DNA of 64,000 nucleotides. Source: Phascolomyces articulosus (taxonomy: Eukaryota > Mucoromycota > Mucoromycetes > Mucorales > Lichtheimiaceae). The position numbers and the translations under genes are program-made. The notes beneath the pieces are model-generated. The model ran no database searches, was not told where the DNA came from, and was given only the letters and a program-made list of their open reading frames with translations. The DNA lies in NCBI GenBank assembly GCA_025677815.1, contig JAIXMP010000015.1:434001-498000 (forward strand), written 5' to 3'. Below, piece by piece: positions 37,005 to 52,664 of the stretch. Positions within the stretch are counted from its first letter, which is position 1. The number at the start of each line of letters is the position of its first letter.

Positions 37005-37044
37005 TGCCAAATTCGGCCAAAAGCTCAAATCTTTTTTTATGGTG
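37005..37044 (-). repeat. Right transposon terminus
   Basis: The sequence TGCCAAATTCGGCCAAAAG at 37005-37023, followed by a T-run and ATGGTG, is the inverted counterpart of the left end at 30019-30050. It marks the other boundary of the 7 kb element. Confidence 0.7.
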
Positions 37045-37821
37045 CAATTTAGAAAAAACAAACGAAAAAATAAGAGAAAAGGCCGTTATTCTATGTAGAA
37101 ACCCATTACTGACCTTTGTTAATATATAAGAGAAACCAGTATTCATAAGAATTTTGGTTATCCGATCCAGGATGTTTTTTATTCCTTGCAGTAAAAAAAT
37201 ATAAAGAACCAAACGCTAGAGGAAGCATTCCATTTATATTGAAATGCGTGGCTAGTTGATAAAGAATACCTAACAAATTATATATAAATACTTCGTACAA
37301 TTTTACATATTGACGATGTTACAATAAATGCCACCACATTGGTTGTGAGTGCAATTGAATGTAAATTTAGGTAACAATTGAACCACAACAGCAAACAACA
37401 TTGTATATATGTATCATATTTCAAATTGGTCACTGGATTTTCATCATGCGTACGCTGGTGCTATTAACTTTTCTCTAACTTAAAGTGTACTTGTTCACTC
37501 CCAAACATGAATACTCTTGTCGACAATGAATGTATCTATTCCATTTTACTAATTTTTTCCAATGTCCACCAATGTCTATATCGTATTATAGTATAAGTCG
37601 CAAATAAACAAGAAGGATATGAGAAAAAAAAAGGGGGAGGAGAAGAGAAACCATTTTTATTGTGTTAAAAAAATGCAAGCGACTGGGTGGCATATGTTCA
37701 TCCATAATGTATGTAAACTTTTGATCTAAAATTAAAAAAGAAAAAAAGGGAATCGAAGAATGAGTAGTGGATGTGAATTATAGCTTGAAAATACGAAAGA
37801 ATAGCAAAGACGGTTGCCTTT
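37045..37821. other. Intergenic between transposon and CUL1 3' end
   Basis: AT-rich, with no supported ORF. A purine-rich run AAAAAAAAAGGGGGAGGAG lies near 37625-37645. The last part is the CUL1 3' untranslated region on the minus strand. Confidence 0.45.
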
Positions 37822-41354
<3,533 letters not shown>

Positions 41355-41543
41355 TGTGAAAAAAAAAAGTGAAAAAAAAGGGCAAGGGTATTTTTGCAGG
41401 ATACCCAAAAAAAAAAAAGGAGGGGTAAAAAAAGATGTAGTTTACGCAAAACTGGGTTTTATTGGTATGTAATAAATATACACATTAGAGTGTAGTAAAC
41501 TGGTTCTCCATGCAAAATAATGACCGGTCCATTTTTTTACTAT

Positions 41544-42931
41544 TTATACATGAAAGTCCACGAGACGTATTTTATATGAATCTTTTGGATCCCGTACAGC
41601 AACACCTGCCTTAATGATCGTTTCAATATAAGGTGACCAGTAAGTTCCCTTTTCCAATTTCAAGTATGGATCATGCGGTTTTAAAACTGTTAAATTCATC
41701 AAATCCTAAGTAAACGCGTAAAAAAAGTCAGACTGTTGCTTTGCTGGGTAAATTCATCATTTGCATAAGTTTGCTCTATTATACATACTTCCAATATAAA
41801 GATTAATTCGCATGTATCTACTTCTGCTTCAGTGTCATTGACACCTGGTATAATCTAATATATATAAACATGACAGCCATTAATACATATATATAGAGAA
41901 CGATATTCTGTTTGAGCAAACTTACATCTACTGGATGAGGTGGATAGAATTCATTTAAAAATTCAACCAATTCATCCATCACTGCTTTATGTTTTGCTTT
42001 TAATTGATTTAATTTTTCGTGTGCTTCTCTGTATAAACCAGAGATCATCGTACATCATTAATATCATCCTATCCTTCAAGTTGTATAGTTTAAAACGTAT
42101 TTCAAAAAAAAAAAAAGAAGATGGGGTAAAAGCTTACAATGTTGCTTGTTGCATTGCCTCTGGTTGCTGTACTTCATCCAATCGTTGTTGTAATGCATTT
42201 GTTATTTTCTGACATTCGGTTAATACAATACGTTCACGATCCAATGCATCAGATGTATCTGATAATTCTTGATCCACTGATTTAAGTGCTTCACCTAATT
42301 GTTCTACTGTCGTACTTAATTTTTCTTTGAATTGTAATTCGTTGATAGTTTCATTATGTTGTCGTGGAACGATCCTTGATTCTGTAGAGATGGATAAATT
42401 GTTGTTTTGCGTCAAACGAGCATATTAACTCACGATAGCTTCTCATTTTGTTTCTATCAAATACCTTTCATTTGTTGATTCACTTCTTTAATCAACCCTT
42501 CTTTTTCTGCTTTTAATGTAGCTAAATGTTTTGTTTGCTAATGTTATATATCATTTTTTTTCCATTAGTCGATTTGACGAAAGATAAATTAGCATGAATT
42601 TCTGGTTTTATTTTCTTTGTTTACCTTGTCTTCTTTGGCAAGATATAATCTTCTTAACCCCTGTGTCGTATAAGCGTCTTCAAGCTGTTTTTTAATACTA
42701 TTTTAGTAAGAAAATAAAAGATCCTCACAAAGAAGAAGTATTCATTACTTCATGAAGTTTAGCCCAAAGTTCTTCACGTTCATTCTTTTGATCAGCAAGG
42801 ACTTGATCGAGATGATCACCACGTACTGTCCCGTCTTCTGAACTGGCTATTTTACGATCTTGTGCAATGACTTGATCAAAATCATGAGCTGCTTGTGCAA
42901 TAATTTTTCGTAATTGTTCTTCGATCCACAT
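41544..42931 (-). CDS. CENPK: CENP-K-like inner kinetochore protein, 296 aa
   Basis: Seven exons: 42931-42749, 42684-42625, 42537-42465, 42381-42138, 42028-41926, 41854-41789, 41705-41544; 891 nt, frame intact. Most of the protein is helical and coiled coil (LKAEKEGLIKEVNQQ; LGEALKSVDQELSDTSDALD). Then comes ELVEFLNEFYPPHPVD and a C-terminal domain LKPHDPYLKLEKGTYWSPYI, ETIIKAGVAVRDPKD and IRLVDFHV. Human CENP-K ends with the same pattern (VPHDPYVKI, then WPPYVELLLRNGIALRHPED, then IRLEAFH), at similar length (269 aa). CENP-K belongs to the CENP-H/I/K/M part of the constitutive centromere network. It lies 189 bp upstream of CUL1 on the same strand and is divergent from TAF7. Confidence 0.85.
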
Positions 42932-43154
42932 TGTGTTATTAAAAAAAGTATATATATTTTGCTGCGAAGAAGAAAAAAAAAAGTTGACAGAACGGCTTTA
43001 TTAATGAAAAAAATAAAACCCAACTTTTGTTTTGTGGTGGACAGAAAAAAACTTGTTTTCAAAAAATAACTGCATTTAATATACCCACCCACAAACGCAC
43101 CATTGCCTATCTCATAACAACCTCTTAAATAACAATAATAACGATCGATATATC
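42932..43154. promoter_or_regulatory. Divergent promoter between CENP-K and TAF7
   Basis: 223 bp separate the two start codons. It is AT-rich with A-runs toward CENP-K and a CACCCACAAACGCACC patch at 43085-43101. Both genes must be driven from here. Confidence 0.55.
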
Positions 43155-44751
43155 ATGGATTCCGTGGCAACAACAATACCAGCATCTACCACAACAACAA
43201 AGCCAGAAAAACCTGAAAAAGGAAAAGGAAAACGATCACGTAAATCGGGTGACAGTAAACCTATAAAGATCAAATTAACCACCAAGAAAAATAATCAATC
43301 CGGTGCCTCTTCTTCTTTAGCTGCTGCCAATGCTGACGGTAATACCAATGGTGGACAAAGTGGATCAGAAGACGAAGATGAACCTGAAGCTGCAATTGAA
43401 GAACACTTGATTTTACGTTTACCACAAGGTGAAATGTGTGAACAGTTAAGAGAGTGCGTACGAAAACGTGAAGTCCCAGAAGACGTCAAACTTCAAATGA
43501 AAGGTATAGCTTTTTTATTATTCTTTGCTCTTTTTTTTAAAAAAAAAAAATATAGTATAATAATAATAATAAAATAGATAGTAGAAGAGGACAATTTTCA
43601 CTTGGAGGTCGAAAATATGATACAACATTGGTCGATTTACCTACGATCATTGAATCACAGAAGACATTTGATAAAAAACAGTTTTATAAAACTGCAGATA
43701 TATCACAAGTGAGTGTTTTTTCATGGGATGGGAATCTATGGATAAAGAAAAGTGGATAAGAATCAACATGATCAACATGTATTTTCATCCAAATAGATGT
43801 TATTAGTGGATGATGGTACCGTCCCATCTGAAGAACCTAATATGCGCAGCGGTGATCCCTATGTATTTCAACATGGCTTAACACCCCCCTTAAAACATGT
43901 ACGACGAAGACGTTTTAGAAAGAAACTTTCAAAACGTGCCATTGAAGAAGTTGAACAAGAAGTGGAACGGCTATTAGAAGTGGATGCACAAGCAGAAGAT
44001 GTACAATATGGTAATACGGCTATTTTTTTTACGGCGTGTTCTTGGATCGTATCCAAGTATAATGATATTAATATACAAATTCTATTTCACAGAGGTGTTT
44101 GATAACCGAGAACTGGAAATGGAAAATGAATCTGATGTGGGAACTCAAGATATTGATATTGATATGAGTGAAGCAGGCAGTGAAAGTGATGATGATTTGG
44201 CTGCGGCGATTGATCGTGATTTGGAAGAATTGGATGAAGATGATCGAGATGAAGATAATGAGGAAGAGGAAGAAGAGGAAGAGGAGGAAGATAGTGATGA
44301 AGAAGAAGACGATGATGAAAGAGGTGACACAGGAGAAATTGGTAAGTTAAATGGTAGGAGGAATGAGGGAAAAGGGGAAAGGGTGAATCCTCGTTTTTTT
44401 TTTACTATGTGTGTGTATGTGTATGTCGTCAAAGGTAAAAAGAAATAGGAACTCACATGTTTTAATTATAATAGAACAAAAACGACAAGAAATTGCTGAA
44501 ATTAAACAAGCTATTCAACGTAAGACTGATAATCTCAAGTCTGCACCGAACGCCATGTTGAAGGTAATAAAAAATAAAAAAGGAACCTATAGGTGTGTGT
44601 AACATTATTTTACTGAAAACAAAAAACTTTATTTTTGTAGAAACGATTTGAAGATGAATTAGAAAAGTTGAAGAAGGAGCTTGCATTAAAGGAAGCATAT
44701 TTAGCAGAGATGAACAAAGAAATGAATAAACAAAAAGAACAGCAATCATAA
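43155..44751 (+). CDS. TAF7: Transcription initiation factor TFIID subunit 7 (TAF7), 380 aa
   Basis: Six exons: 43155-43503, 43578-43708, 43797-44010, 44093-44341, 44475-44563, 44641-44751; 1143 nt, frame intact. After a low-complexity basic N-terminus (KGKGKRSRKSGDSKP) comes the TAFII55 domain: EEHLILRLPQGEMCEQLREC, the block RRGQFSLGGRKYDTTLVDLP, then TIIESQKTFDKKQFYKTADI and MLLVDD, then DPYVFQHGLTPPLKHVRRRR and RRFRKKLSK. The acidic middle (DEDDRDEDNEEEEEEEEEE) and the C-terminal coiled coil (KRFEDELEKLKKELALKEAY) are typical of TAF7. TAF7 binds TAF1 inside TFIID and restrains its activity until promoter assembly is complete. Confidence 0.95.
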
Positions 44752-46072
44752 ATAAAAAGAAACCGAACAGTTTATTTTATATTAAATGAGAACTGTAGTA
44801 CAGTTGAGCCCATTTGGAATTGTACATTTTGAATCCTGAGTACGTATGTCCCTTTATTTTTTTTAAAAAAAATAAAATGGAAATTCGTTTAAGCGTTCAG
44901 TAAAACTTATTTTTATTATCATTTTCTTTATTAAATTGTGAGCCAACTAAGTTGGCTGCGGAAAAATTGCCGTTGCACTCCAACGAGGGAGTACAACAGA
45001 CGGGTTATTGGTTATAGTTTTCAACCAGCAATAAACCAGCATCGGTATGACCTCACTTGCGTGGTTTTGCCCTTGCACAAAGATAAGGGAAAAAAAGAGG
45101 GACATGGGCAGCGCTTTCTTTTATACTTTTTTTTTGCACGTCACATTTCTCCGACCGTAGTTTGAAATTGGAGTGACTTTTTTTTTAATCTCATTGCTGC
45201 GTACAGCCGTTGCTATGGGTTTCCACCGCAGCGGGATTGTTAAAATAATTAATTTAACAGCCCGCTTGACAACTTTGAGTAACTTGACAACCCATTTCTT
45301 GCAGTGGAAGTTGTTAAACAAAGTGTTAATATTCATGTTGTGCGTTAAATAAAAATAGATGGAGGTTGAATAAAAAAAATCGTTTTCTCTAATCTTTATC
45401 ACAACAATAGATCCTACATTTCTTAAAAGACTTAAACTAAGACGAAATAATGATGAGCAATTAGAACAGAACAGCATTCGCCTTCGACAAACTGTTGCTC
45501 ACATATTATAACGATCTCGAGATAGACGACTTTCTGCTTTTGCTAGATATCAAAACAACAACAGTGAGGATGTTGGTTGGAGAAGTAGGTGTCGAGTTGG
45601 TTATCTTTAATGGAGATGATGTAAAAATTTTATTTCTCAAACTATTTTTTATTTTTATTTTTGAAAGTCAAGCAGTTGTGAAGTTGAACAGTTTCTGTGA
45701 AAAAAGTTAGAAGCTGTTAAAATTAACAACTCGATAACAACAACCGTTGCAAGAACTGAGTGTAAAAATGAAATGTTGTATTTAACATAACAGCGCGTGT
45801 AACAACTCCCGCTGCGGATGGTCTAACGCGGTTTATTTTTTGACATGATGTTCACTGAGGATGATCCATCTCGCATCGCATAGTAATCATTATATCACAT
45901 AAGCAAACTTTTTATAAATAATAATTTTTTTTAAAAACGGTTTCACAGAAACACGTATATTATTTATTTATTATTATTATTATTATATTTTTTTAGTCGT
46001 TTTTACATAAGAAAAAAAGGGTGCGTGTATGGGTATTTAAAAGTGGAAAATGATGATGAGAGATGGGGATTT
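44752..46072. other. Intergenic with a putative short inverted-repeat element
   Basis: Contains the TAF7 3' region, a probable 0.6-kb element at 45223-45821 (annotated separately) and the RdRP 3' region, with ATTATTATT runs at 45960-45990. The plus-strand ORF at 44938-45165 has no recognisable domain and is not called. Confidence 0.45.
45223..45821. mobile_element. Putative MITE-like element with CCGCAGCGGGA termini
   Basis: The left end CCACCGCAGCGGGATTGTTA (45223-45242) matches the inverse of the right end (45799-45821), which reads CCATCCGCAGCGGGAGTTGT on the minus strand. The termini are GC-rich in an AT-rich setting and are themselves partly self-complementary (CCGCAGCGG). The 0.55-kb interior has repeated GTTGTTA/TAACAAC words and no transposase. 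No convincing target duplication was identified. Confidence 0.45.
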
Positions 46073-47363
46073 TTAATGGGTAATATCATTGTTAGGATCA
46101 CGTTCAGTCAAAACTGCGGATAAATGGCTATCGATACTTAGACGCACTTGGGCTGTACCACAATCTGCTGCTGATTTTGAATCCTTGAGCTTTCGTATCC
46201 AACTACGATCCATATTCATAGCTGTATACATATAAGGAGCCACCGATTCACTGTATCCATGGTGGACTTTACTGGTTGCTTTGGATCGTGCATCTGCTTT
46301 GAGCCGTCGTAATTGGTCATATGCTACAATATAACAAAACCTGGAGTATTTTTCATTCTGGACTGTTCGTTCATAAGCATAGCTGGCTTTGATAGCATTA
46401 AGCATCATTTCGCCATGGACTTGTTTATCAACTTGAAGGACAGAGGAGGATACATCGCCAGGGGTTGTCAAGAATTCACGGGCATAATATTCTTCCAATT
46501 CAAATAATGTATTGTATTGACTGTAATCGGCTAAAAAAGGTTCGGCTTTCCGTGATGGATCAAATCGGCTGTCTGTCTTACGCTGTCGACGTAATACTAA
46601 TTCCTTGACATCTCGAGTATATCCTTCAAATAAATCATTAATGGTCTTTTTGATTTTTTCCAAATCGAGCATGAAATCATGAAGCTGGTGTTGTCTTGCC
46701 ATCTTAAGTGCATTTTCCCATGGTCCATATAGATCAGGATCCTTGTATTTGATGTCATCTTCATCAAACATGCTCCGTGTGTATTTGGTAAATGCATCTG
46801 TTTTTTCAAGTAACGTGTCATATAAATGATCCATAGCTGTGCCCAAAGGTTTTTCCCGTAAGGTGACATCCTGATTGACTTCTTGATAGGATCGAAAATC
46901 GCGTTCACGTTGTTTGTTTCGTTTGTCTTGGAACCATTGTGGATAAGGAATTCGACCAAACGAATTGCGATCTCGTTGTAAGACACTTGGTTTTAATGCA
47001 ATGCCTTGTTTGGGTGCATCCACCAATTTGGCGCACATGTGAGACAGGTAAATCACATCTGGACTAGTTAATCCCACTGTTTCGGAAAGTACTGTACGCC
47101 AATTTTCATAGAGACCCAAGGTACCATCAGGAACAGTGACCGAGATAAAATGCCTTTGTAATGCTTGTTCTTGAGTTGTTTCATCCTGGGATCGAATCAA
47201 TTCTTGTTGGACCCGGGTATCGTTCTTTTCAAAGACGGTCTTCATTTGCGCTGGTTCGTCGGGCATTTCGGACGATGTAAATGGTTCAACAATACGTTCA
47301 TCCCAACAACAAAATACCTAAAAGATAGTATATTAATATATTTAATTTCCATCATCGAATACA

Positions 47364-47399
<36 letters not shown>

Positions 47400-50082
47400 T
47401 CTTTAAACTTACAATATCACCATCATAATCACCACCACCCAAATAACTTGCAAGTGACCGTTTGCCTTTGATGGGAAAAATAATGACATCTGTATAGACC
47501 CGTAATTCAGAACGATCTACTGCCTTGACCTTTTGTATATCACTCTTGAGACCACATGGATTACGAGTTACAATGACATCGCCAGTGACAAGACCAGCAG
47601 GAATACCTGTCTTTTCATCCACTCTTCGACTCGAGAGTTGCAAAAACACTTCCCCCTCTTGCAAAACCCCGGTTGGATCAGGAATACAAGTAACGGTACA
47701 CGATTGTTGGACTTCAATCTTGTATTTGGTACACACGGATTTCATGACATCGCGAAAGACATGTGTCACCTTCATAGCCACATGAGGATTCGATAAATCA
47801 AATCCAGAATCCAGTAATCGTACTGTCGATTCATGTAATGCAGCCGGTAATCCAGAATAAGCATTGATTTTCCAATAATCACTTTCCTTGGTTTTGTAGG
47901 TCATACTTTGTTGATCTGACAAAGAATCTTCTTCATTATGGCTCATGCCTTCCAAATAATCATCAGTATCCACAGATTGTTGTTCTCGCCAAATATCCTT
48001 TTCTGAATCCTCCATTTCCCATCGTGAACGCATAATTGAACCGGTCTTGGCAATCCAATCCCGTAACAAACGAACGTTTCGATTCTCAGTCACTACCGTG
48101 GTCAAACGATGCAGATATTCATTCAAAAGATCGACAAAGATGGATGTAGGAACACCTCCCGAGGATAGACATTGGATAAACTGAGTGTTTAAACTGGAAG
48201 GATAAATACATATTGAATTTTTCACCAAATCAAACGTATAATGCAATGGATCATAATCCATATTGTATTGTAAAACACCTGTTTTGAACTTGTGTTGGGA
48301 TTTACGAATTTTGATCCATTCGCCTGAATTGAAATCCAAATCAGGCTCCACAATCCAAATCCCTTTGGCACCACCAATACGACCTTGGACAGCACATGGT
48401 AACGTATCCGATTGTTCACATCCCATGATTTTTCGCATGGCTGAGACAGAAATCAATCCACATCCATCCGTCATACATGTTTCTTCTTGTCCTACTCCAT
48501 CTTTCGAATAGACATCATCAATATACATAATTTTATCTGGTGCAAACGTCAAGGTTGGAATACTGTTACTGTAACCCAAAGACATACGACTTGAAAACTT
48601 GCTAATGGTCATTTTCCAGTTTTCCAAAATTGGGATATGCCAATCAATCACTTGACGAATTTGGATAATTTCAGTCAAATCGTTGCCTTCGGTAGCAAAT
48701 AAGACCACTTTATCATCCTTGATAAATAAAAACCGAAATGTGCGTCCCATCAATAAAAATGGTTTTAAAAAGTATTCTTTGAATTGTCGAATCATGGCTG
48801 GATGGGTATTGCGCGATAATTTAAGTTCTAGAAATCGATCATCACCGAATTTTCGAAAGAATCGGTTAGAGGCTGCTACTTTGGGAGGTCGTAATTCAAT
48901 AGCAGGAGGTCGACCATGCATTAATGCAATGACACCACCATAATGGAGCATGCGATTGGCTGTATTGCTATGTTTGTTTTCCTTTTTATTATTACTACTG
49001 TTATTATTATCCTGTTCCATTTCTGGTGCTGGTTGCTGTTGTTTTTCTTGAATTTCCTTTGTCTTTTCAATATGAGTCCATACATGATCAGAACACCGTT
49101 CCATTAACCCATAGATAGCGGCTGACTTCGGGGAGGCCCCAATTTTGGTCCCGTACCACGCCATCATTTCTTGAAACAAATTGCGTGGTTCAGCTTTGGC
49201 TACATCAAGGAATCGTTGTGATACTTCAAATGATAAATCTTGAACTTTACAGGATGTCATGAATCGTGCCACTTCATATTGAACTGCCCAGGGTACACCA
49301 TCAAACCATTTGCTGCTTCGAGGTGGGGTATATAATATGTTTATCTTGTTATTGTTAAAGTTTGAATTATCAAGAAGAGCTTCGATTTGATTTGCATGTT
49401 CAAAAGGTGATAAAGGCGGTGTCAATAAGGATGGACTGCTACTATTACTACTACATTTACTGCTGTTGCTGCTGCTAGCGATAGTTGTTTGTGTACTTGG
49501 TGGAGGTACAACAATTCCAGTGGAACTATTCAAACTAGTTGCACTACTCACACTACTGGATCGAACGCGTTTATTCCCAAGTCCTCTTTCTTCAAGTTCA
49601 GAAGCGCGTCGTTTCGTTGCTGCTGTCATTGTATTTTTTGTTGTCTTTGTTGGTAATGCTGGACGTATAATGTCATCATCGATTATGGCTACATTTACAT
49701 TCATGTAAAGTTTTTTTTTTTTTGAAAAAATTATGTCAATATATTTATAACCCCATAATCGGACGCGTGTCATCCCTTGATTCAAAAAACTAAAAAAAAA
49801 TACTTTACATGAACACACATCGTTAATAGCAGTATCCAGTCGAGCCAATAAATCATGGATTGTCTTTTTCTTTCCGTTTGTGGGTGACCACTGTAAAAAA
49901 TCTCGAATGACTTTTGAATGAAGTGTCTTGTCTGTCAAAAATAATGTTTGTAATTTTTGAACTTCAATAGCAGCATTCTTCACAGGATCTCCAGTCGTCA
50001 ATCGTGGAATTCGATCGCGCAAGTCCAAGTGATTATAAACTTGTTTTGCACTTCGAATCACTTCTTGGGCCGGTACTGTCAT
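46073..50082 (-). CDS. RNA-dependent RNA polymerase of the RNA-silencing pathway, 1264 aa
   Basis: Three exons on the minus strand: 50082-49809, 49688-47413, 47317-46073; 3795 nt, frame intact. The cellular RdRP catalytic loop is GGGDYDGDI (D845, D847, D849), right at the end of exon 2, and exon 3 continues VFCCWDERIVEPF. Other family blocks are ETCMTDGCGLISVSAMRKIM, QGRIGGAKGIWIVEPD, GVLQEGEVFLQLSSR and GDVIVTRNPCGLKSDIQKVK. The N-terminal region has a Ser-rich low-complexity insert (SSATSLNSSTGIVVPPPSTQ). Cellular RdRPs copy single-stranded RNA to double-stranded RNA, which Dicer processes to small RNAs. In Mucorales such enzymes act in silencing and epimutation. A (CT)n run sits in the 95-nt second intron. 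Confidence 0.96.
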
Positions 50083-51309
50083 GGTGTTGGAATAAGGTTC
50101 ACTCTTAAGAGGGGAAAGGGAGGAAAGAAGGTTTTAATTTTTAGAGAGAGGGGGGGAGAATAAGGGACTTTTTTTAAAAAAAAAAGTTTATTGTAGTTTG
50201 ATATTGGCACGAAGAAAAATAACACGCGTCCAAGAAGGAAGAAGTTGTAGTTTATGTGTGAGTATTATGTGGAGGAGGCAGAGAAGAAGAAAGAAAGGAC
50301 TGTACTGACTATAATGAACGCGTGTTTTGACAAAATGGTGTAACTTGTAACAAACCAACCATTCATTTCTTTTTCCGCTTCCATTCTTTTACATCCTTCT
50401 TTTTAATTATTATTACTCTCTACTCGAAAATTCAAAGAATTGAATACTATCACCATGAGGAATATACCCATCTAATTGTTACGGATATTGACATTAAAAA
50501 TGTGTTTATCGTAAGTCTTCTTACATAATAATTTATGACGTGAGAGCTGCATAATAGCAACTTATAATTCAAACACAACTGCTTTTTTGATGAGAAAAAA
50601 CTACTTGGTTCCTGAGAGACTACCAAGTGTGAACCTGTTTTTTTATTTATTTTACAGATAAGAAAAAACAAAGACTAAAGACAAGGAACTCACGCAAACG
50701 CGCTAGTGTTTACTATCGTACCGCTACCGGAATCCCGCGATCGACAAGGAAAAAAGAACGCCCAAATCTCTTTCTACGCTACCTATAATAGTAAGTTTCG
50801 TTCTTCCTGTTAAAAATCTATTATTGTTCCAATCTCAAAACATGTTTGAAAGTTTAAAATAAATATAAACAAATAAATAACTTTCAACTATTCTTATAAA
50901 GCAGCAGGGTTGAGATCAATAAATGTTGATAAGGATAATTATAGCCGAAACTTTATCTTTTCTCATAGATTCTTTCTTTTTTGACTGTAACAATAACGAA
51001 AAAAATCTGTGACCAAAGGAAATGGCTGATGATGACTAGAAGGATCAAACAATACATTTTATTATGTCAAAAGGCTACATATTAGGCTCCCTCCGATGAG
51101 TTGGTTCAAGCACCTTTCAACTACACCTTCATGAATCAATGGGGTTTGGTTCAATGGGCTGTTATCCATCAGATATAATTTTTTATTTTCATTAAAAAAT
51201 ATTCACTATTTGGGAATATACAAGATATACATGTAAAAGATAAATACATATCTACATGACCAATGAAATAAGCGACTTGTAAACAATTGCCATTAAATAT
51301 ACTTCTATT

Positions 51310-51345
<36 letters not shown>

Positions 51346-51795
51346 CCACTATGATATGTTAGATTTCATTTGAGAACAGACATAGTTACGTTGGGTGAAT
51401 TGAACTTGGAGACATAATCTGAGTTAGATAATGAGGTATGACATTTAAATAATAATATGCGGTCATTTTCTCTATTCTCCTACAACTTTTCTAAATGGTA
51501 CATGTTTCTCAATGAGGATCAACATGGCACCCTATTTATAATTTATCAACAGTAACGAAAGAGTGGAAATAAAGAAATGTTACATTATTAAGAAGTTCCG
51601 TTCCTTTTTTATGGGGAATATATAAAAATTTGAGAAAAATATCATAGTTCAGATAGAAGCAACACGAGTTTATTTATATATATACAGACATAAAAATATA
51701 CAAAATAACTATTCACTGATTTATATTCATTAAGCTACTACAGTTGTTAGTTTACTTAAATATTATTTGATTTCCAAAACTCCCAATGCTCTGGA
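50083..51795. other. RdRP upstream region and AT-rich intergenic DNA
   Basis: Directly upstream of the RdRP start is a purine-rich stretch (GGGGGAGAATAAGGG). A 28-nt A-run lies at about 51317-51344. A short GC-richer patch occurs at 50690-50765 (CGCAAACGCGCTAGTG). No ORF with recognisable content. Confidence 0.45.
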
Positions 51796-52625
51796 TTATT
51801 TGGATCTCCCAGTAATTTCATGGTAGAAATGACAGTATAAATATGTTCCTGGGTCGACATTGGATAAAGTTGCACCAGAATCATCACTAGCAGAAGCGAC
51901 AAATGCACCATCCCATTCAGGTATGCTTAGCTCTGGATCATCGTTATTTTTTGGTTGTGGTATCAATGTATCTGATGGACTAGCATAACCAACACGCTTG
52001 TTGGTCGCACTGCTATATAATTCGTAATTCACTCGTTTTGTTGGCGTTACAAAAGGACAAAAATTCCGAACAGTGATAGTATTGACGTCTGTTCGATCCA
52101 ATATAATAGTATGATTCTTGCTCAACCCTCGATAGTCTGCTGTACCAACAGATGTCGGAAGACGAGGAGGAGATATAAGTAATTCACGCTGATCACCAAC
52201 TATACCAAAGTAGGGTACAGTAAAATCCTTTTGATTAGCTGATCTATCCTTGAAAGGAGTAAATCCGCCATGTATCATATGGAGTGCTGGATTGGCATTC
52301 GGCGGTGTGACAGTCAGGTTCATATCAATATATTGTCCAGGTGAAAGTTTGATTGATTTATAGGAGAACTCAACTTCAGCCGCCATATCATCTACGTATT
52401 GGATTTCTTCGGTAAGCCAATATCCTTCTACAGTTCTGTTGTATGGTAGAATTGATTCGCTTCGGTGATTAATCATGCCATATTCAACTGTAGTTGCGCC
52501 GTTGTTGGTAATTATGACATTACGTGTCTTGATTAAATTAGCTGTATCGTTAAAACTTATAGTTGCAGGTGTTACATGCGTTTTTTGATGGATTGTATCG
52601 TTAACTATTTTATAGTTGTAAAAGC
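51796..52625 (-). pseudogene. C-terminal fragment of a subtilisin-like serine protease
   Basis: The minus strand reads THVTPATISFNDT, VIITNNGATTVEYGMINHRS, LSPGQYIDMNLTVTPP, MIHGGFTPFKDRSA, VPYFGIVGDQRELL, RTDVNTITVRNFCPFVTPTK and DPGTYLYCHFYHEITGR. This is the Fn3-like / C5a-peptidase-type region that follows the catalytic domain in fungal secreted subtilases. The Asp, His and Ser catalytic blocks are absent upstream; the frame closes near 52625 and unrelated sequence follows. The fragment itself is open from 52476 to the stop at 51796. It is a truncated gene, probably cut by a rearrangement next to inverted-repeat copy B. Confidence 0.75.
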
Positions 52626-52664
52626 AATTAGTTTTTAAAATTGCATTGCTAAAGAGTATATATC

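Larger units (their letters stand above)
30019..37044. mobile_element. CACTA/Tnp2-like DNA transposon, about 7.03 kb, degenerate
   Basis: The ends are inverted: the left begins CACCATAAAAAA followed by TTTTGGCCGAATTTTGGC (30033-30050). The right end (37005-37044), read on the minus strand, begins CACCATAAAAAAA and carries TTTTGGCCGAATTTGGC. A possible 2-bp CA duplication flanks it (30017-30018 and 37045-37046). The interior encodes a split transposase with Tnp2-like signatures, a minus-strand accessory protein near the left end, and an unknown coding relic near the right end. CACTA-type ends usually begin CACTA and make 3-bp duplications, so the family label rests on the protein rather than the ends. 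Confidence 0.75.

Noticed and set aside
42698..42728. 31-nt intron in CENP-K (donor GTGAGG)
   Set aside because: Too short for splicing. A GTAATG donor at 42748 and a CAG acceptor at 42685 give a 64-nt intron and keep the frame.
47360..47396. (CT)n microsatellite as a coding part of the RdRP (ORF with RERERERE)
   Set aside because: It lies inside the 95-nt intron bounded by GTAAGT and TTTTAG. Removing it joins GDI to VFCCWDERIVEP, the conserved RdRP continuation.
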